Shown piece after piece: positions 8,416 to 18,900 of a stretch of 64,000 nucleotides of DNA. Every line of letters starts with the position of its first letter. Position 1 is the first letter of the stretch. Origin of the DNA: Persicitalea sp964500445 (GTDB lineage Bacteria; Bacteroidota; Bacteroidia; Cytophagales; Spirosomataceae); contig CAZCOG010000027.1 of NCBI GenBank assembly GCA_964500445.1, positions 16,843 to 80,842 on the forward strand, given 5' to 3'. The translations under genes and the position numbers were made by a program. The notes under the pieces are model-generated. The model did not search any database and had not been told where the DNA came from. It saw only the letters and a program-made list of their open reading frames with translations.

Positions 8416-9702
8416 ATGAAAAAATATTTCCTGGTTTCGCTTTTCCTACTTCCAATCGCTGCTCTTGCCCAAAACCTCAAAGCCCCCGAGGTGAATATCA
8501 TCGCAAAAGTGAAGACTGATATGCCGCAAACGATGGACTTGCTGAAGGAAGTGGTCAATATCAACAGCGGTACGCTCAATCACGCGGGTGTGAGGGCGGT
8601 GGGCGACGTCTTCAAACGCGAGTTTGACGCGATGGGATTCACCACCGAGTGGGTCACGCTGCCGGATTCGCTCAACCGCGCTGGGCATTTTGTAGCGACT
8701 CGCAAGGGGAATCAGGGTAAAAAACTCTTTCTCATCGGTCACCTCGATACGGTTTTTGAACAGTCTATGCCCTTCACGCCCTTTACCAAACTCAATGACT
8801 CCACGGCCACCGGGCAGGGAGCCAACGATATGAAAGGCGGTGACGTAATGATCGTGGCCGCCCTTAAAGCGCTGCACACTAACGGCTTACTGGACAACAC
8901 CTCGATCACAGTATATTTTACCGGCGATGAAGAAAGCTCCGGAAAGCCTACTTCGGTAAGTCGCAAAGACTACATCGAACGTGCCAAAACCTGCGACATC
9001 GCTCTGGCCTACGAAACGGCCCAAAGTTTCGGCATTGCGGCCACGGCCCGCCGCGGCGCAAGCGGTTGGGAGCTAACTACCCACGGCCAAACGGGACATT
9101 CGTCGGGCGTTTTTGGAAAAAGCGCGGGTTACGGCTCCATTTACGAAGCTGCCCGTATCCTGAATGGATTTCGCGAAACGCTAAGCACAGAGCAGTACCT
9201 TACCTTCAACCCCGGTGTGATGGTGGGCGGCACCGAAGTGAGCTACGACCCAAAAACTGCGGAGGGAACTACGGTAGGAAAAACCAATATCGTGGCCCAA
9301 AAAACCATTGTCACGGGTGATTTGCGCTTTCTAACTGAAACTCAGAAAGAAAATGCCCGCGAAAAAATGCGGGAAATTGTGGCAAAAAATCTGCCCGGAA
9401 CTACGGCTGAAATCGAGTTTAGCGACGGTATCCCCGGCATGGAGCCTAAGCCGGGCAACGCCAAAGTACTCGCCGTTCTGGACCAGGTCAGCCAGGACCT
9501 GGGCATGGGTCCCGTCAAGGCAGGCGATCCCGGTTCGCGCGGTGCGGGGGACATTTCCTATATTGCCGAATACGTGGATTGCCTCGACGGGTTAGGTGCT
9601 TCCGGCAGCGGTGCCCACGCGCCGGGCGAGACGATCAATTTAAAGGAGTATCCGGCCCTGATCCAGCGGTCGGCGTTGCTGATATACCGGCTGACGCGGT
9701 AG
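8416..9702 (+). CDS. Secreted M20 peptidase, glutamate carboxypeptidase (CPG2)-like
   Basis: The ATG at 8416 is chosen because it begins a good signal peptide (MKKYFLVSLFLLPIAALAQ); the frame is open further upstream but without sense. The 428-residue product shows the M20A metal site: HLDTVFE (His and Asp of the first ligand pair), GANDMKGG (bridging Asp), and TGDEESSG (catalytic Glu and ligand). A dimerisation domain with SSGVFG and a final ligand near GSGAHAPGE follow. The family removes C-terminal Glu from folates or peptides. The periplasmic location suggests nutrient scavenging. Confidence 0.88.
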   Translation: MKKYFLVSLFLLPIAALAQNLKAPEVNIIAKVKTDMPQTMDLLKEVVNINSGTLNHAGVRAVGDVFKREFDAMGFTTEWVTLPDSLNRAGHFVATRKGNQGKKLFLIGHLDTVFEQSMPFTPFTKLNDSTATGQGANDMKGGDVMIVAALKALHTNGLLDNTSITVYFTGDEESSGKPTSVSRKDYIERAKTCDIALAYETAQSFGIAATARRGASGWELTTHGQTGHSSGVFGKSAGYGSIYEAARILNGFRETLSTEQYLTFNPGVMVGGTEVSYDPKTAEGTTVGKTNIVAQKTIVTGDLRFLTETQKENAREKMREIVAKNLPGTTAEIEFSDGIPGMEPKPGNAKVLAVLDQVSQDLGMGPVKAGDPGSRGAGDISYIAEYVDCLDGLGASGSGAHAPGETINLKEYPALIQRSALLIYRLTR

Positions 9703-9728
9703 TATATTTTCCGGCCAAAAGCCTGTTG

Positions 9729-10718
9729 CTATTTTTCAGTTTTTCTCGCCTCGACTATGGCTTGGAATGGTCCGAATTTGTGCTGCTGCTCCGAAAATCG
9801 GTCGGCGTAGGGTCCATAGGGCGCATCGATCGGTTTTTTAGAAACATCTTTCCAATCGCTGCTCTGGTTTTTGTGCGGATGCGGACGGGAATTGACGAAG
9901 GCCGCCAGATCCCAGGCTTCCTCATCGGTGAGCTGGGGGGCGAGGTAAGTGGCACCAAAAGGCATGTTATTCTTCACGTAACCCGCGAAGGAACCGATCC
10001 GGTAAAGACCTGCACCATCGTTGTAGCTATTTTTCCCCCAGAGTGGCGGGTAGGTATATAGCCGACCATCGGCGGCGAGTTGTCCCTGACCGTCGGCACC
10101 ATGACATAGCTGGCATTTGGCCGCATATAGTATCTCTCCTCTATCGGGATCAGCGGCGCGATCGAGGTAGGGTAGTTTTTGCAGGCCCGTGCCCTTGGGC
10201 GTTTCTCCCTTAGCTACGTTCTTCCCCAGCCATTTCATGTAGGCCACCATCGCCCGCATTTCGCGACTGTTGCTGTCAGGTGGAGTCCCGTTCAGGCTGC
10301 GCTCGAAGCAATCCGAAATGCGCTTGATCACGGATTCCACGGTGCCTGAGCGCGATCGGTACTTTGGATAAGTGGAAAACACCGCCGCGTAGTTATTACC
10401 CATAATTTTGGTGCCGGCTTCCAGGTGGCAATTCTGGCAATTCATGCCGTTCGTATTTTGCTTTATGCTGCCCTTCGGGCCAAGGTACTTTGCGGTGTGA
10501 GCTACTAAGTCGCGGCCGTAAAGAATCAACTCGCTTTCTTTATTTTTGGGTAAGTCTGCTATACTGGGCGATTGCCAGAGCGTGTCCGGTTCGGCAAAAT
10601 AGCCATCCAGGTAAGTATCGGGAGTAGAAGTTGCCCGAAAATAAAACGCTGCCAGAAATCCGGCCGTGATAATCAGCGTGAGGGTAGCGCTTTTAATTGG
10701 TTCTGGCAAGCTGTTCAT
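9729..10718 (-). CDS. Dihaem c-type cytochrome, thiosulfate dehydrogenase (TsdA)-like
   Basis: This 329-residue protein has an N-terminal hydrophobic segment (about 10-27) that acts as signal or anchor. It has two haem c sites, CQNCH at 94-98 and CQLCH at 202-206. The spacing, the PKYRSRSG stretch, and the conserved YPPLWG and PFGATYLAPQLTDEEAWDLAAFV in the second domain match TsdA-like proteins, which join two thiosulfates to tetrathionate or run the reverse. The axial Cys of bona fide TsdA cannot be fixed by eye, so a general periplasmic electron carrier is also possible. It ends convergent with the M20 gene. Confidence 0.75.
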   Translation of the reverse strand: MNSLPEPIKSATLTLIITAGFLAAFYFRATSTPDTYLDGYFAEPDTLWQSPSIADLPKNKESELILYGRDLVAHTAKYLGPKGSIKQNTNGMNCQNCHLEAGTKIMGNNYAAVFSTYPKYRSRSGTVESVIKRISDCFERSLNGTPPDSNSREMRAMVAYMKWLGKNVAKGETPKGTGLQKLPYLDRAADPDRGEILYAAKCQLCHGADGQGQLAADGRLYTYPPLWGKNSYNDGAGLYRIGSFAGYVKNNMPFGATYLAPQLTDEEAWDLAAFVNSRPHPHKNQSSDWKDVSKKPIDAPYGPYADRFSEQQHKFGPFQAIVEARKTEK

Positions 10719-10785
10719 TCTGTCTGACTTTTAGAAAAAAGTAAAGATAAAAAAGCATCTTACTAACCAAAATCCAGGTACTTTG

Positions 10786-11418
10786 CTATTTGCCAATTAG
10801 AAAAATAACGCCCAGCCGCAGACCATTGAAATTTCCGAGATGTGGCTTTTCAAAGATATTCCGGTTGTACATTAGATCAATATTGAGGCGCCTGTTCACT
10901 CGGAAACTCAGCCCCAGTGCAGCTCCGGCGGTGAATCCATTTCCGGTGATTCTGGCTTCTTCGCCCGCAAAATAAGTTGCGTTTCCCGACTGAAAATTCC
11001 AGCCCGCCGATAGCTGCACGAATGGCTTTACGCGTCCGCTGGTGAAATAATAACGAGAAAACAGTTCTGGCGTAAAATACATGTTTCTCCGTTTCCAGGC
11101 CGGACCAGGGTACATACTGCTTGTGCCTGCCAGATTATTAGTGAAGCTGTGCTCCCCGTAAGAAAGCTGCAAACCAGCTAAAAGTCGTTTGGCCACAAAG
11201 TACCCTCCCTGTCCGGTAACCGACCATGTATGGCCGGTACTGACGGCGCCTCCAGACCAGCCCCCGGTACCGTTTATTCCCAAGTAGTAGCTGCCTGCCC
11301 CCATAGGAATAGAAGCATTGCTATTTTTTACGATTTCAGGAATTCCATTCGGCGTTTGTGCCAATAGCGGCCAGGTTGTCGAAGCGATTAGTACTATAAA
11401 GATCCGCAGACTTTTCAT
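10786..11418 (-). CDS. Outer-membrane beta-barrel protein (porin family)
   Basis: This 210-residue protein has a signal peptide (MKSLRIFIVLIASTTWPLLAQ). The body is Gly- and aromatic-rich with alternating strands, such as GQGGYFVAKRLLAGLQLSYG and KPFVQLSAGWNFQSG. It ends LRLGVIFLIGK. This is typical of small 8-strand outer-membrane barrels of Bacteroidota. Function is unknown. It sits 67 bases downstream of the cytochrome start on the same strand, but each gene seems to stand alone. Confidence 0.7.
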   Translation of the reverse strand: MKSLRIFIVLIASTTWPLLAQTPNGIPEIVKNSNASIPMGAGSYYLGINGTGGWSGGAVSTGHTWSVTGQGGYFVAKRLLAGLQLSYGEHSFTNNLAGTSSMYPGPAWKRRNMYFTPELFSRYYFTSGRVKPFVQLSAGWNFQSGNATYFAGEEARITGNGFTAGAALGLSFRVNRRLNIDLMYNRNIFEKPHLGNFNGLRLGVIFLIGK

Positions 11419-11574
11419 GAGCTAATGTTTTATCTATTAAACTATTGGACGATTATTATCTAAAAAACTACACAATTTCGCTTGCATCGGGTTTAAGGTA
11501 GAGAGCCTCGCCATCTGATTGGTTGGAAAGGAGAATGAAAAATCTACATCTTACGAAAAAAATAGTTGAAAGTC

Positions 11575-12315
11575 ATGAAGCTATATCCCCTATTTCTGAC
11601 GGTTGCATTTCCGTTGTTTTTGAGCTGTACCACTTCCTCCTCCCAACAAAAAAACACCGCTGAAACTACCGCCGACACCAGCGTGTATGGTCGGATAGAT
11701 GCCTCTTACGATGGTATTGGCAAGACCTACTTCGGTCGCGAAATCGCGCACGTCATGGGTTTCGGCGGGGCGAGTTGGCTAGAGCGCGACGAACGGCAGG
11801 AAGAAGAGAACACCGCGCTGGCTATCAGCAAACTACCTATCACTGAGAGCAGCGTAGTGGCCGATATAGGGGCCGGGACGGGCTACTACACGTTCAGGAT
11901 TGCGCCCAAAGTACCTCAGGGTAAAGTATATGCTGTGGATGTGCAGGATGAATCAGTCCAGTTTTTGAAGAAAAGAGCCAGGGAACTGGGCGTGGAGAAT
12001 GTAGAGGTAGTTAAAGGCGACGCCCAATCACCCAACCTGACCGAAAATTCGGTGGATCTGGCAATTATGGTCGATGTGTATCACGAGCTGGAATTCCCGC
12101 ACGAGATGTTACAGGCCTTGCGCCGGTCGCTGAAACCCGACGGCAAGATTCTGCTGCTGGAATACCGGGCCGAAGATCCCTCCATTCCCATCAAAAAACT
12201 ACACAAGCTTAGCGTAGGTCAGGCCAACAAAGAAATGGCCGCCAATGGCTTCAAGCTCGTTCAACGGGGCGATTTTCTGCCGATACAGCATTTTCTGGTG
12301 TACCAGAAAGAGTGA
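11575..12315 (+). CDS. Class I SAM-dependent methyltransferase with lipoprotein-type leader
   Basis: The ATG at 11575 gives 246 residues. The N-terminus MKLYPLFLTVAFPLFLSC looks like a signal peptide with a cysteine after a lipobox-like LFLSC, followed by a Ser/Thr-rich linker. The core then shows SAM-binding motif I, VVADIGAGTGYYTF, with motif post-I VYAVDVQ and a VDLAIMVDVYHEL motif IV-like strand. Such methyltransferases with an apparent export signal exist in Bacteroidota, but a SAM supply outside the cytoplasm is unexplained. The substrate is unknown. It stands alone between divergent and unrelated genes. Confidence 0.72.
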   Translation: MKLYPLFLTVAFPLFLSCTTSSSQQKNTAETTADTSVYGRIDASYDGIGKTYFGREIAHVMGFGGASWLERDERQEEENTALAISKLPITESSVVADIGAGTGYYTFRIAPKVPQGKVYAVDVQDESVQFLKKRARELGVENVEVVKGDAQSPNLTENSVDLAIMVDVYHELEFPHEMLQALRRSLKPDGKILLLEYRAEDPSIPIKKLHKLSVGQANKEMAANGFKLVQRGDFLPIQHFLVYQKE

Positions 12316-12606
12316 GTTTATAGCCCGTAACTACGCCTGATTGTCAACGATCGACCAAGCACCGCAATCAACAGAACTACCTACATATCCAGGGCTGATT
12401 CATTCCCAAAATATGGCTTGATTATTGCTATATGCATAGCTTTTCTTCTTAAAATGGCCACGCACTTTTTTTAGGATCATAACCGACTGAAAGACAGATC
12501 CTAACATAATCCTATTTATTTTCTTTTAGAACTACCCTCTGGTTGCATTTTGGATTGATTTTTGCTGGAAATAGCTGGCAATATCTACCACCATTACCCT
12601 TCACGA

Positions 12607-15075
12607 ATGCAGCCTTTTTACCAGAAGCGTTTCTTCCACTTTTGCTCGTGGAATGCAGGTCTCCTGTTTTACTTCATCATTGCGTTACTCATTACTGATC
12701 TGGCTCATGCCAATACTTCAAAAGATGATATTCCCACGCCGTCAGTAAGTGATGTTGCACGTTGCGGCCCCGGAAATGTAACATTCGTAGCCACCGGCTG
12801 CACGGCGGGTTATACCCCAAAATGGTACGACAGCAGCAGCTTGAACAATGAAATGAGTTCAGGTATCACTTTCACTACGCCTGTATTAAATAGTACTACC
12901 AATTATTTCCTCCTCTGCGTCGACGACGCCGATACCAGCCTTAAGAGTCCGGCGGTAAAGGCGACTGCTGTTGTAAATCCGGAATTGATCGTCACGCTCT
13001 CAGGCCGGGATTCCCTGTGCGACAATTCGTCCCTTGGATTTCTAGGTTCTCCTGCTGGGGGCAGCTTCTCACTTCCCGACGGGCCGACCAGTGATTTCTT
13101 TTCTATATCACGATTTAGTAGCGGAGATTATTTGGTGTTAATCGCTGGCTCAGGCGTACCAAACATCACCGTCAACTACACTTATACTGACCCGACTACT
13201 GGCTGTTCGGCCATGGCGACAAAAACCGTAACAACCTACCCGGCACCGAAGCCAAGCGTGAACAGCCCCACGATCTGTGAAGGAGAGACGGCTACCTTGA
13301 CCGTCGAGAACTGCACGGGATCGCTTCAATGGTATGATGGAGTTATCAATAATACTTCCAAGAGTATTCAGGTCAGCCCTACGGTTACCACTGAATACCG
13401 GGCAAGTTGCAGCATGGGTGGTTGTGATAGTCTGACAATTGCCAAAGTAACGGTTATTCAAAAGCCTGATGCATTCATTAGCGGTCCCGATACGCTCTGC
13501 GCGAGTCGCCTGCCTTTCACCTACACAGGTACACCATCAGGAGGTAGTTTCGTTTTGCCAAAAGGATTGCCTGCTGGTGCTGCGACGGTAAGCGGAAACC
13601 TGCTTACAATCAATCCGGGTTATGATATTGTCAATACATCATTCAGCTACCAAAATACCGAATCTACTTATGGGTGTACAGCCACTGCGATGAAGTATAT
13701 AACCATCACGCCTCCATTGGAACCAACTATTACCGAGTCTCTAACGCTTTGTGCCGGGGCAGTCACCAACCTACAAATCGAAAATTGTCCGGGAAAAATT
13801 CGGTGGAGCAGTAATGATTTTCAGCCGATTGACAACAAAACTCTTCCAATTATAACGGTGTCCCCAACCGTAACTACCGATTACTCCGTTCGATGTACTG
13901 TCGGCGGATGCGATACTACACTTACGACGAGGGTGATTGTGGATAAAGTGCAACCCACCCTAAGTTATTTTGATTCGTACTGTAGCGAGGACAAAAAAAC
14001 TACGGGTCTGACGATCGTAACTTCTGATGACGCTACACTGACCACGAACATAGGTACTTTGGACGGCAGCAAGTTATATAACATACCTGACTACGAAACG
14101 CTAATCATTTCGTCTTCGCTGAATGGATGTACGGCTAAAATCTCTTTAACTTTTCATTGTGACTCTTCCTCAATTCCTAAATGCCTCAATAACCGCATTG
14201 ATACAATCTCTGCCGTTGCGGCCACCTGTTCAGGCAACGTAATAAGTAATAATGCCCTTATTTTGATAGATGGAGTTTATGCCGATCGGTATACCTATGG
14301 CAGTACATTCGATGGCTTGCTTCCATACAGCCAGGCATCCGAGGTACTTGATTATCGAATTGAGATTACTGATTTGCCAAACCCTGCCAGCCCAGTGGGG
14401 CAAATTTACTTTGTACGTGCTTATTATGGTGGTGACTCATGTAGCTTTGACACCACCGTTGTGGTGCCCTATCGCGATTGTAGTATTCCATGCGTAAAAC
14501 CGTATGCCGGCGAAGATATGTTTGCAAGAAGCTACACCGATACTTATGAGTCCGATTTCAGATTACCGCAAGCTGGTCCTCTTCAGAAATGGATAGCTGC
14601 GGCAACCAACCCTTCAGGGACGATAAATGCTGCGACCGGCCACGTGCAGGGTGTTTTGAAAAATGGGAAGTATACTTTTATTCTAACGGATGGAGGACCA
14701 GGGGAGTGCACTGATACCATGGTAGTTTACAGAGGATCTCAGGAGTTGGCTACGATTGTAACCTATTCCGACACTATTACGCTACCACGCTACCTCATCA
14801 ATCAATACGATGATGGAAGCTACATTAATAACTACGGTGTCTGGTCAACACTACCGGGCAACTCAGCGACCCTGACCAATTACGGTTTAGCAAGTGGTTT
14901 GACTACTCCCGGAATGTATAAATTTGTCCTGAAAGCTCCTTACAATGTAAATTACCAGAATTGGCAGGATCAAACTTTGACCCTTACCTTCATCAAACTC
15001 GCCAAGCCCGACAACTGCCTCCCACAATTATGTGTTCCATTCTCATTAAAAAGGATGAAGATAGCTGCAAGGTAA
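12607..15075 (+). CDS. Large cell-surface protein with Ig-like repeats
   Basis: The ATG at 12607 (MQPFYQKRFFHF) starts a product of 822 residues with a hydrophobic export segment near residues 15-35. At least three related Ig-like blocks follow. Each has a pattern such as CEGETATLTVENCTG, a WYDG- or WSS-type turn, SPTVTTEYRASC or SPTVTTDYSVRC, and GGCDS or GGCDT. This is common in adhesin-like surface proteins of Cytophagales. Cysteines are frequent, fitting disulfides outside the cell. The end, CVPFSLKRMKIAAR, lacks a standard type IX secretion C-terminal domain as far as I can see. Ligand unknown. Confidence 0.65.
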   Translation: MQPFYQKRFFHFCSWNAGLLFYFIIALLITDLAHANTSKDDIPTPSVSDVARCGPGNVTFVATGCTAGYTPKWYDSSSLNNEMSSGITFTTPVLNSTTNYFLLCVDDADTSLKSPAVKATAVVNPELIVTLSGRDSLCDNSSLGFLGSPAGGSFSLPDGPTSDFFSISRFSSGDYLVLIAGSGVPNITVNYTYTDPTTGCSAMATKTVTTYPAPKPSVNSPTICEGETATLTVENCTGSLQWYDGVINNTSKSIQVSPTVTTEYRASCSMGGCDSLTIAKVTVIQKPDAFISGPDTLCASRLPFTYTGTPSGGSFVLPKGLPAGAATVSGNLLTINPGYDIVNTSFSYQNTESTYGCTATAMKYITITPPLEPTITESLTLCAGAVTNLQIENCPGKIRWSSNDFQPIDNKTLPIITVSPTVTTDYSVRCTVGGCDTTLTTRVIVDKVQPTLSYFDSYCSEDKKTTGLTIVTSDDATLTTNIGTLDGSKLYNIPDYETLIISSSLNGCTAKISLTFHCDSSSIPKCLNNRIDTISAVAATCSGNVISNNALILIDGVYADRYTYGSTFDGLLPYSQASEVLDYRIEITDLPNPASPVGQIYFVRAYYGGDSCSFDTTVVVPYRDCSIPCVKPYAGEDMFARSYTDTYESDFRLPQAGPLQKWIAAATNPSGTINAATGHVQGVLKNGKYTFILTDGGPGECTDTMVVYRGSQELATIVTYSDTITLPRYLINQYDDGSYINNYGVWSTLPGNSATLTNYGLASGLTTPGMYKFVLKAPYNVNYQNWQDQTLTLTFIKLAKPDNCLPQLCVPFSLKRMKIAAR

Positions 15076-15104
15076 AGTTCATAATTTTCCCCAAGTAACC
15101 AAGG

Positions 15105-15713
15105 ATGCCAATGTCTCCCCCGAAAAGGCCTTTCTGGTCCCAAGAACGACGTAACTACTTCTTGATTTTTTGTCTGATCGCCCTGACGTTGTTCATTTTG
15201 GCTTACTTCCATGAAGTCGAGGTAGAACACGATGGATATAAGTTTTCTTTTCCATTAACCGTACAAAGCGCCAAAAGCTTATTTCACTTGAATAGAAAAG
15301 TTTCGAATGGAAGGATTGCGAGGCTGAATAGCGGAGGCTGTAAGGAAATTCAGGTTACTGTGGATGTGATTATCAAAGATTCCAGCCGAGCCAATAGGGT
15401 AGAAGCAGTGAGTTTCTACCACAGCGAGGATATGAAAACTTTAAAGGAAACTTTGGAAGGTCAATACGGGAAAAGTTTTGAGCCTGTGTATTATTATCGG
15501 AGCAACGAGGTGCACTACTATTTCATGCAACTGAGCGGGTTCGTGATCCTACTTTACCCTGCTAACCATAGTACCTGTCTCAACCAAGAGGCAACCCCTT
15601 ATGAGCAGATGAAACGTTCCAATAAACTATCAGTAGTTGCTTTCACTCCACTTTTGACCGAAGAATATGAATTCAATGCTTTTGTTACACTGGATGGGTT
15701 TTGGAGAGAATAA
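15105..15713 (+). CDS. Hypothetical membrane-anchored protein
   Basis: This 202-residue protein has one clear transmembrane helix near the N-terminus (about 17-36, YFLIFCLIALTLFILAYF) preceded by positive charges, so the remaining domain is predicted to face the periplasm. The soluble part has alternating strands and two Cys. No family is recognised. It starts 29 bases after the Ig-like surface protein and is probably co-transcribed with it. A terminator follows at 15778. Confidence 0.6.
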   Translation: MPMSPPKRPFWSQERRNYFLIFCLIALTLFILAYFHEVEVEHDGYKFSFPLTVQSAKSLFHLNRKVSNGRIARLNSGGCKEIQVTVDVIIKDSSRANRVEAVSFYHSEDMKTLKETLEGQYGKSFEPVYYYRSNEVHYYFMQLSGFVILLYPANHSTCLNQEATPYEQMKRSNKLSVVAFTPLLTEEYEFNAFVTLDGFWRE

Positions 15714-15777
15714 AAGTAAGCAGGCATAGATAAGATCCCAAGACAGCTAGTCAAAATTGTAAAGCAATATAATCGAA

Positions 15778-15811
15778 CGGCTTCCCAAACAAAAGGGAAG
15801 TCGCTTTTTTT
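15778..15811 (+). terminator. Rho-independent terminator
   Basis: Stem cttccc/gggaag (15781-15800, extended by flanking pairs) is followed by tcgcttttttt. It closes the two-gene unit ending at 15713. Confidence 0.7.
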
Positions 15812-15892
15812 GATAAAAGCCAGAATTGTCCCTAAAACACTTCTTTCTCCAAAAAACCATAAGATTTCCCCGAAGACTGACGTTTCCTTGTT

Positions 15893-15900
15893 ACCTTTGA
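15893..15900 (+). promoter_or_regulatory. Possible -7 promoter element before the ThuA gene
   Basis: TACCTTTG matches TAnnTTTG of Bacteroidota promoters and lies 95 bases before the start at 15996. No convincing -33 TTG is seen at the usual spacing. Confidence 0.3.
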
Positions 15901-15995
15901 GGTTCGATGGGCGATCAAGCCGTTGTCAGTTTGCTTAAACCATTCGATCGGCCCGCTGTTTCTCTTATGTATCAATTCCTAATCTAATTTAACCC

Positions 15996-18900
15996 ATGTA
16001 CATTTTGTGTAAAAAACTCATTCATAACGGCTTGCTGGCGTTTGCGGTTTGCTGCGGCCTGAGCGTAGGCTTCGCTACGGCGCAGTCAGCGGGCGGCAAG
16101 CGGGTGCTGGTGTTTTCCAAAACCAAAGGCTACCACCACAATTCAATTGCGGCAGGTAACAAGCTCATCATGCGGTTGGGCAAAGAAAACGGCTTCGCCG
16201 TGGACACGACTACCAATTCTGACTTATTCACCGATGATAACCTCAAAAAATACAGCGAGGTTGTGTTCCTGAGTACGACGGGTGACGTGCTGGACGACCA
16301 ACAGCAAATCGCCTTCGAGCGGTACATTCAGGCTGGTGGCGGCTACGTAGGCATTCACGCCGCCGCCGACACCGAGTACGACTGGCCTTGGTACAATCGC
16401 CTGGCTGGCGGTTGGTTTGCCAGCCATCCAAAGAACAATATCCAGACAGGCGAGGCTTTCGTCGTCAACCGCAACAATCCTTCAATGGAAGGTTTTCCCG
16501 ACAAGTGGACCGTCAAGGACGAGTTCTACGATTTCAAGAACTTTAACAAAGATGTGACCGTACTGGTCAAAATTGACGAAAATAGCTATAAGGAGGGCAA
16601 GATGGGCGATGATCACCCAATGGCCTGGTTCCACGAATTCGAAGGCGGTAAGGCATTTTACACCAACTTTGGCCACACCGACGAGATGTACGAAAATCCA
16701 GTTTACGTTAAGCACCTACTGGGCGGCATGAAGTGGGCGATGGCCGACAAACTGGACTACACCAAATCACGGCCCGAAGAAAACCGCTTCGTACGCAAAG
16801 TACTGGTAGATCACCTGGACGAACCTACCGAACTGGTGGTACTCGACAACGGAAAAGTACTATTCACCGAAAGAAAGGGAGCCGTCAAACTTTACAATCC
16901 CAAAACCGGAACTACCGAACTGGCCGCTACCATTCCCGTTCACTTCCAGCGCGAGTATGGCCTGCTGGGTATCAATATTGACCCCGATTTCAAGAACAAT
17001 AAGTGGGTGTATTTGTACTATTCTGCCGTCGATCCTGACAAAAATAACCGGCTGGTTCGCGTGAAATGGGATGATGCAACCAACAAGTTGAAACTTGATA
17101 CCGAAGAGCTCTTGCTGAACGTGGCCGAAAACCGCATTGGTGGCCAGGATGATTGCTGCCATACCGGCGGCTCCATTGCCTGGGACAAGCAGGGCAACCT
17201 GTACCTGTCGACGGGCGATAACACCAACCCTTTCCAATCGAATGGTTTCTCTCCGAGTGACCTGCGTCCCGGACGCGAGAAATTCAGTGCCCTTAACTCA
17301 TCGAGCAATACGGCCGATCTGCGCGGCAAGATTTTGCGTATCAAACCTCGTGCCGATAAAGGATATGATATTCCCGAAGGAAACCTCTTTCCCAAAGGTA
17401 CCGAAGGCGCTCGGCCCGAAATCTACGTAATGGGCAACCGCAACCCCTACCGGATTGCTGTGGACCAGCGTACGGGCTACCTGTACTGGGGCGAGGTGGG
17501 ACCGGATGCCGGTGAAGACAATCCAAAGCGTGGTCCCAGAGGACACGATGAAATCAACCAGGCCCGTAAAGCCGGGTACTTTGGCTGGCCTCTATTCGTG
17601 GCCGACAATAAGCCCTACCGACTGTTTAATTTTGCCGATAGTACTTCCGGTCCTTACTTCGATCCGGCCAAACCCGTAAACCCTTCAAACGAAATAAAAG
17701 GCTTGAAGAAGTTACCCCCCGCTCAAAAGGCCTTCATCTATTACCCCTACGCCGAATCGCCCGAATTTGGGGCAATCGTGGGTAAAGGTGGGCGCAACGC
17801 CATGGCGGGTCCGGTATACTACTATGATGATTATGCCGATAGTAACGTGAAATTTCCCCGCTACTACGACGGAAAGCTGTTTGCTTACGAGTGGATGCGG
17901 GGCTGGATCAATCCTGTAACCATGGCTCCAAATGGCGACTTCATTTCCATGGAGCATTTTATGCCTTCCAGTACTTTCAATCACCCTATGGACATGCAGT
18001 TTGATAAGGATGGTTCGCTGTACATGCTGGAATATGGCAGCAACTGGTTTGCGCAAAACGACGAGGCCCGTCTTACACGGATCACCTACAACGCCGGCAA
18101 CCGCACACCGATAGCGATGGCCAACGTGGACAAAACTGTGGGAGCAGTTCCTCTGAAAGTAGCTTTTTCGTCCAAAGGATCAATGGACTATGATAAGGAT
18201 GCTATCAAGTACGAGTGGACGTTCGGACAGGGCTTGCCCAAGAGTACGGAAGCCAACCCGACCTTTACCTACACCAAGCCCGGTGATTACACCGCTACAT
18301 TGAAAGTGACGGATGCCAAAGGCAATATGGCGACATCGCAGGTTTCTGTCAAAGCCGGCAATGCCGTTCCTGACGTGGAAATCGCGATGAAAGGCAACAA
18401 ATCATTTTACTGGGACGACAAACCGATTGCTTACGAAGTGAAGGTAAGCGACAAGGAAGATGGATCGCTGGCAAAAGGCGTGGATCAAAACGACGTACTG
18501 CTGACGGTAAACTACCTGGAAGGATTTGACAAAACCATGATTGCCCAGGGCCACCAGGTCAATACGGGTTTTGCCACGGGTAAGCGTCTGATTGAGTTGA
18601 GCGATTGTAAGGCCTGCCATAGTATCGATAAAAAATCAGTTGGGCCAGCTTACATCGATGTTGCCAAAAAATATCAGAAAGATCGTACTGCCACGAAAAA
18701 ACTGGCAGAAAAGGTAATCAAAGGCGGCGGCGGCGTGTGGGGCGAACAAGCTATGGCGGCTCACCCACAACTGAAAGAGGAAGAAGCCGAAGATATGGTG
18801 AAATACATCCTGTCGCTTGCGAATGAGAATAAAGTAAAAAGTGAGCCGCTGCAAGGTACTTATGTGGCTAAATCTAAAGCAAAGGAAGGTTCGTACGTGT

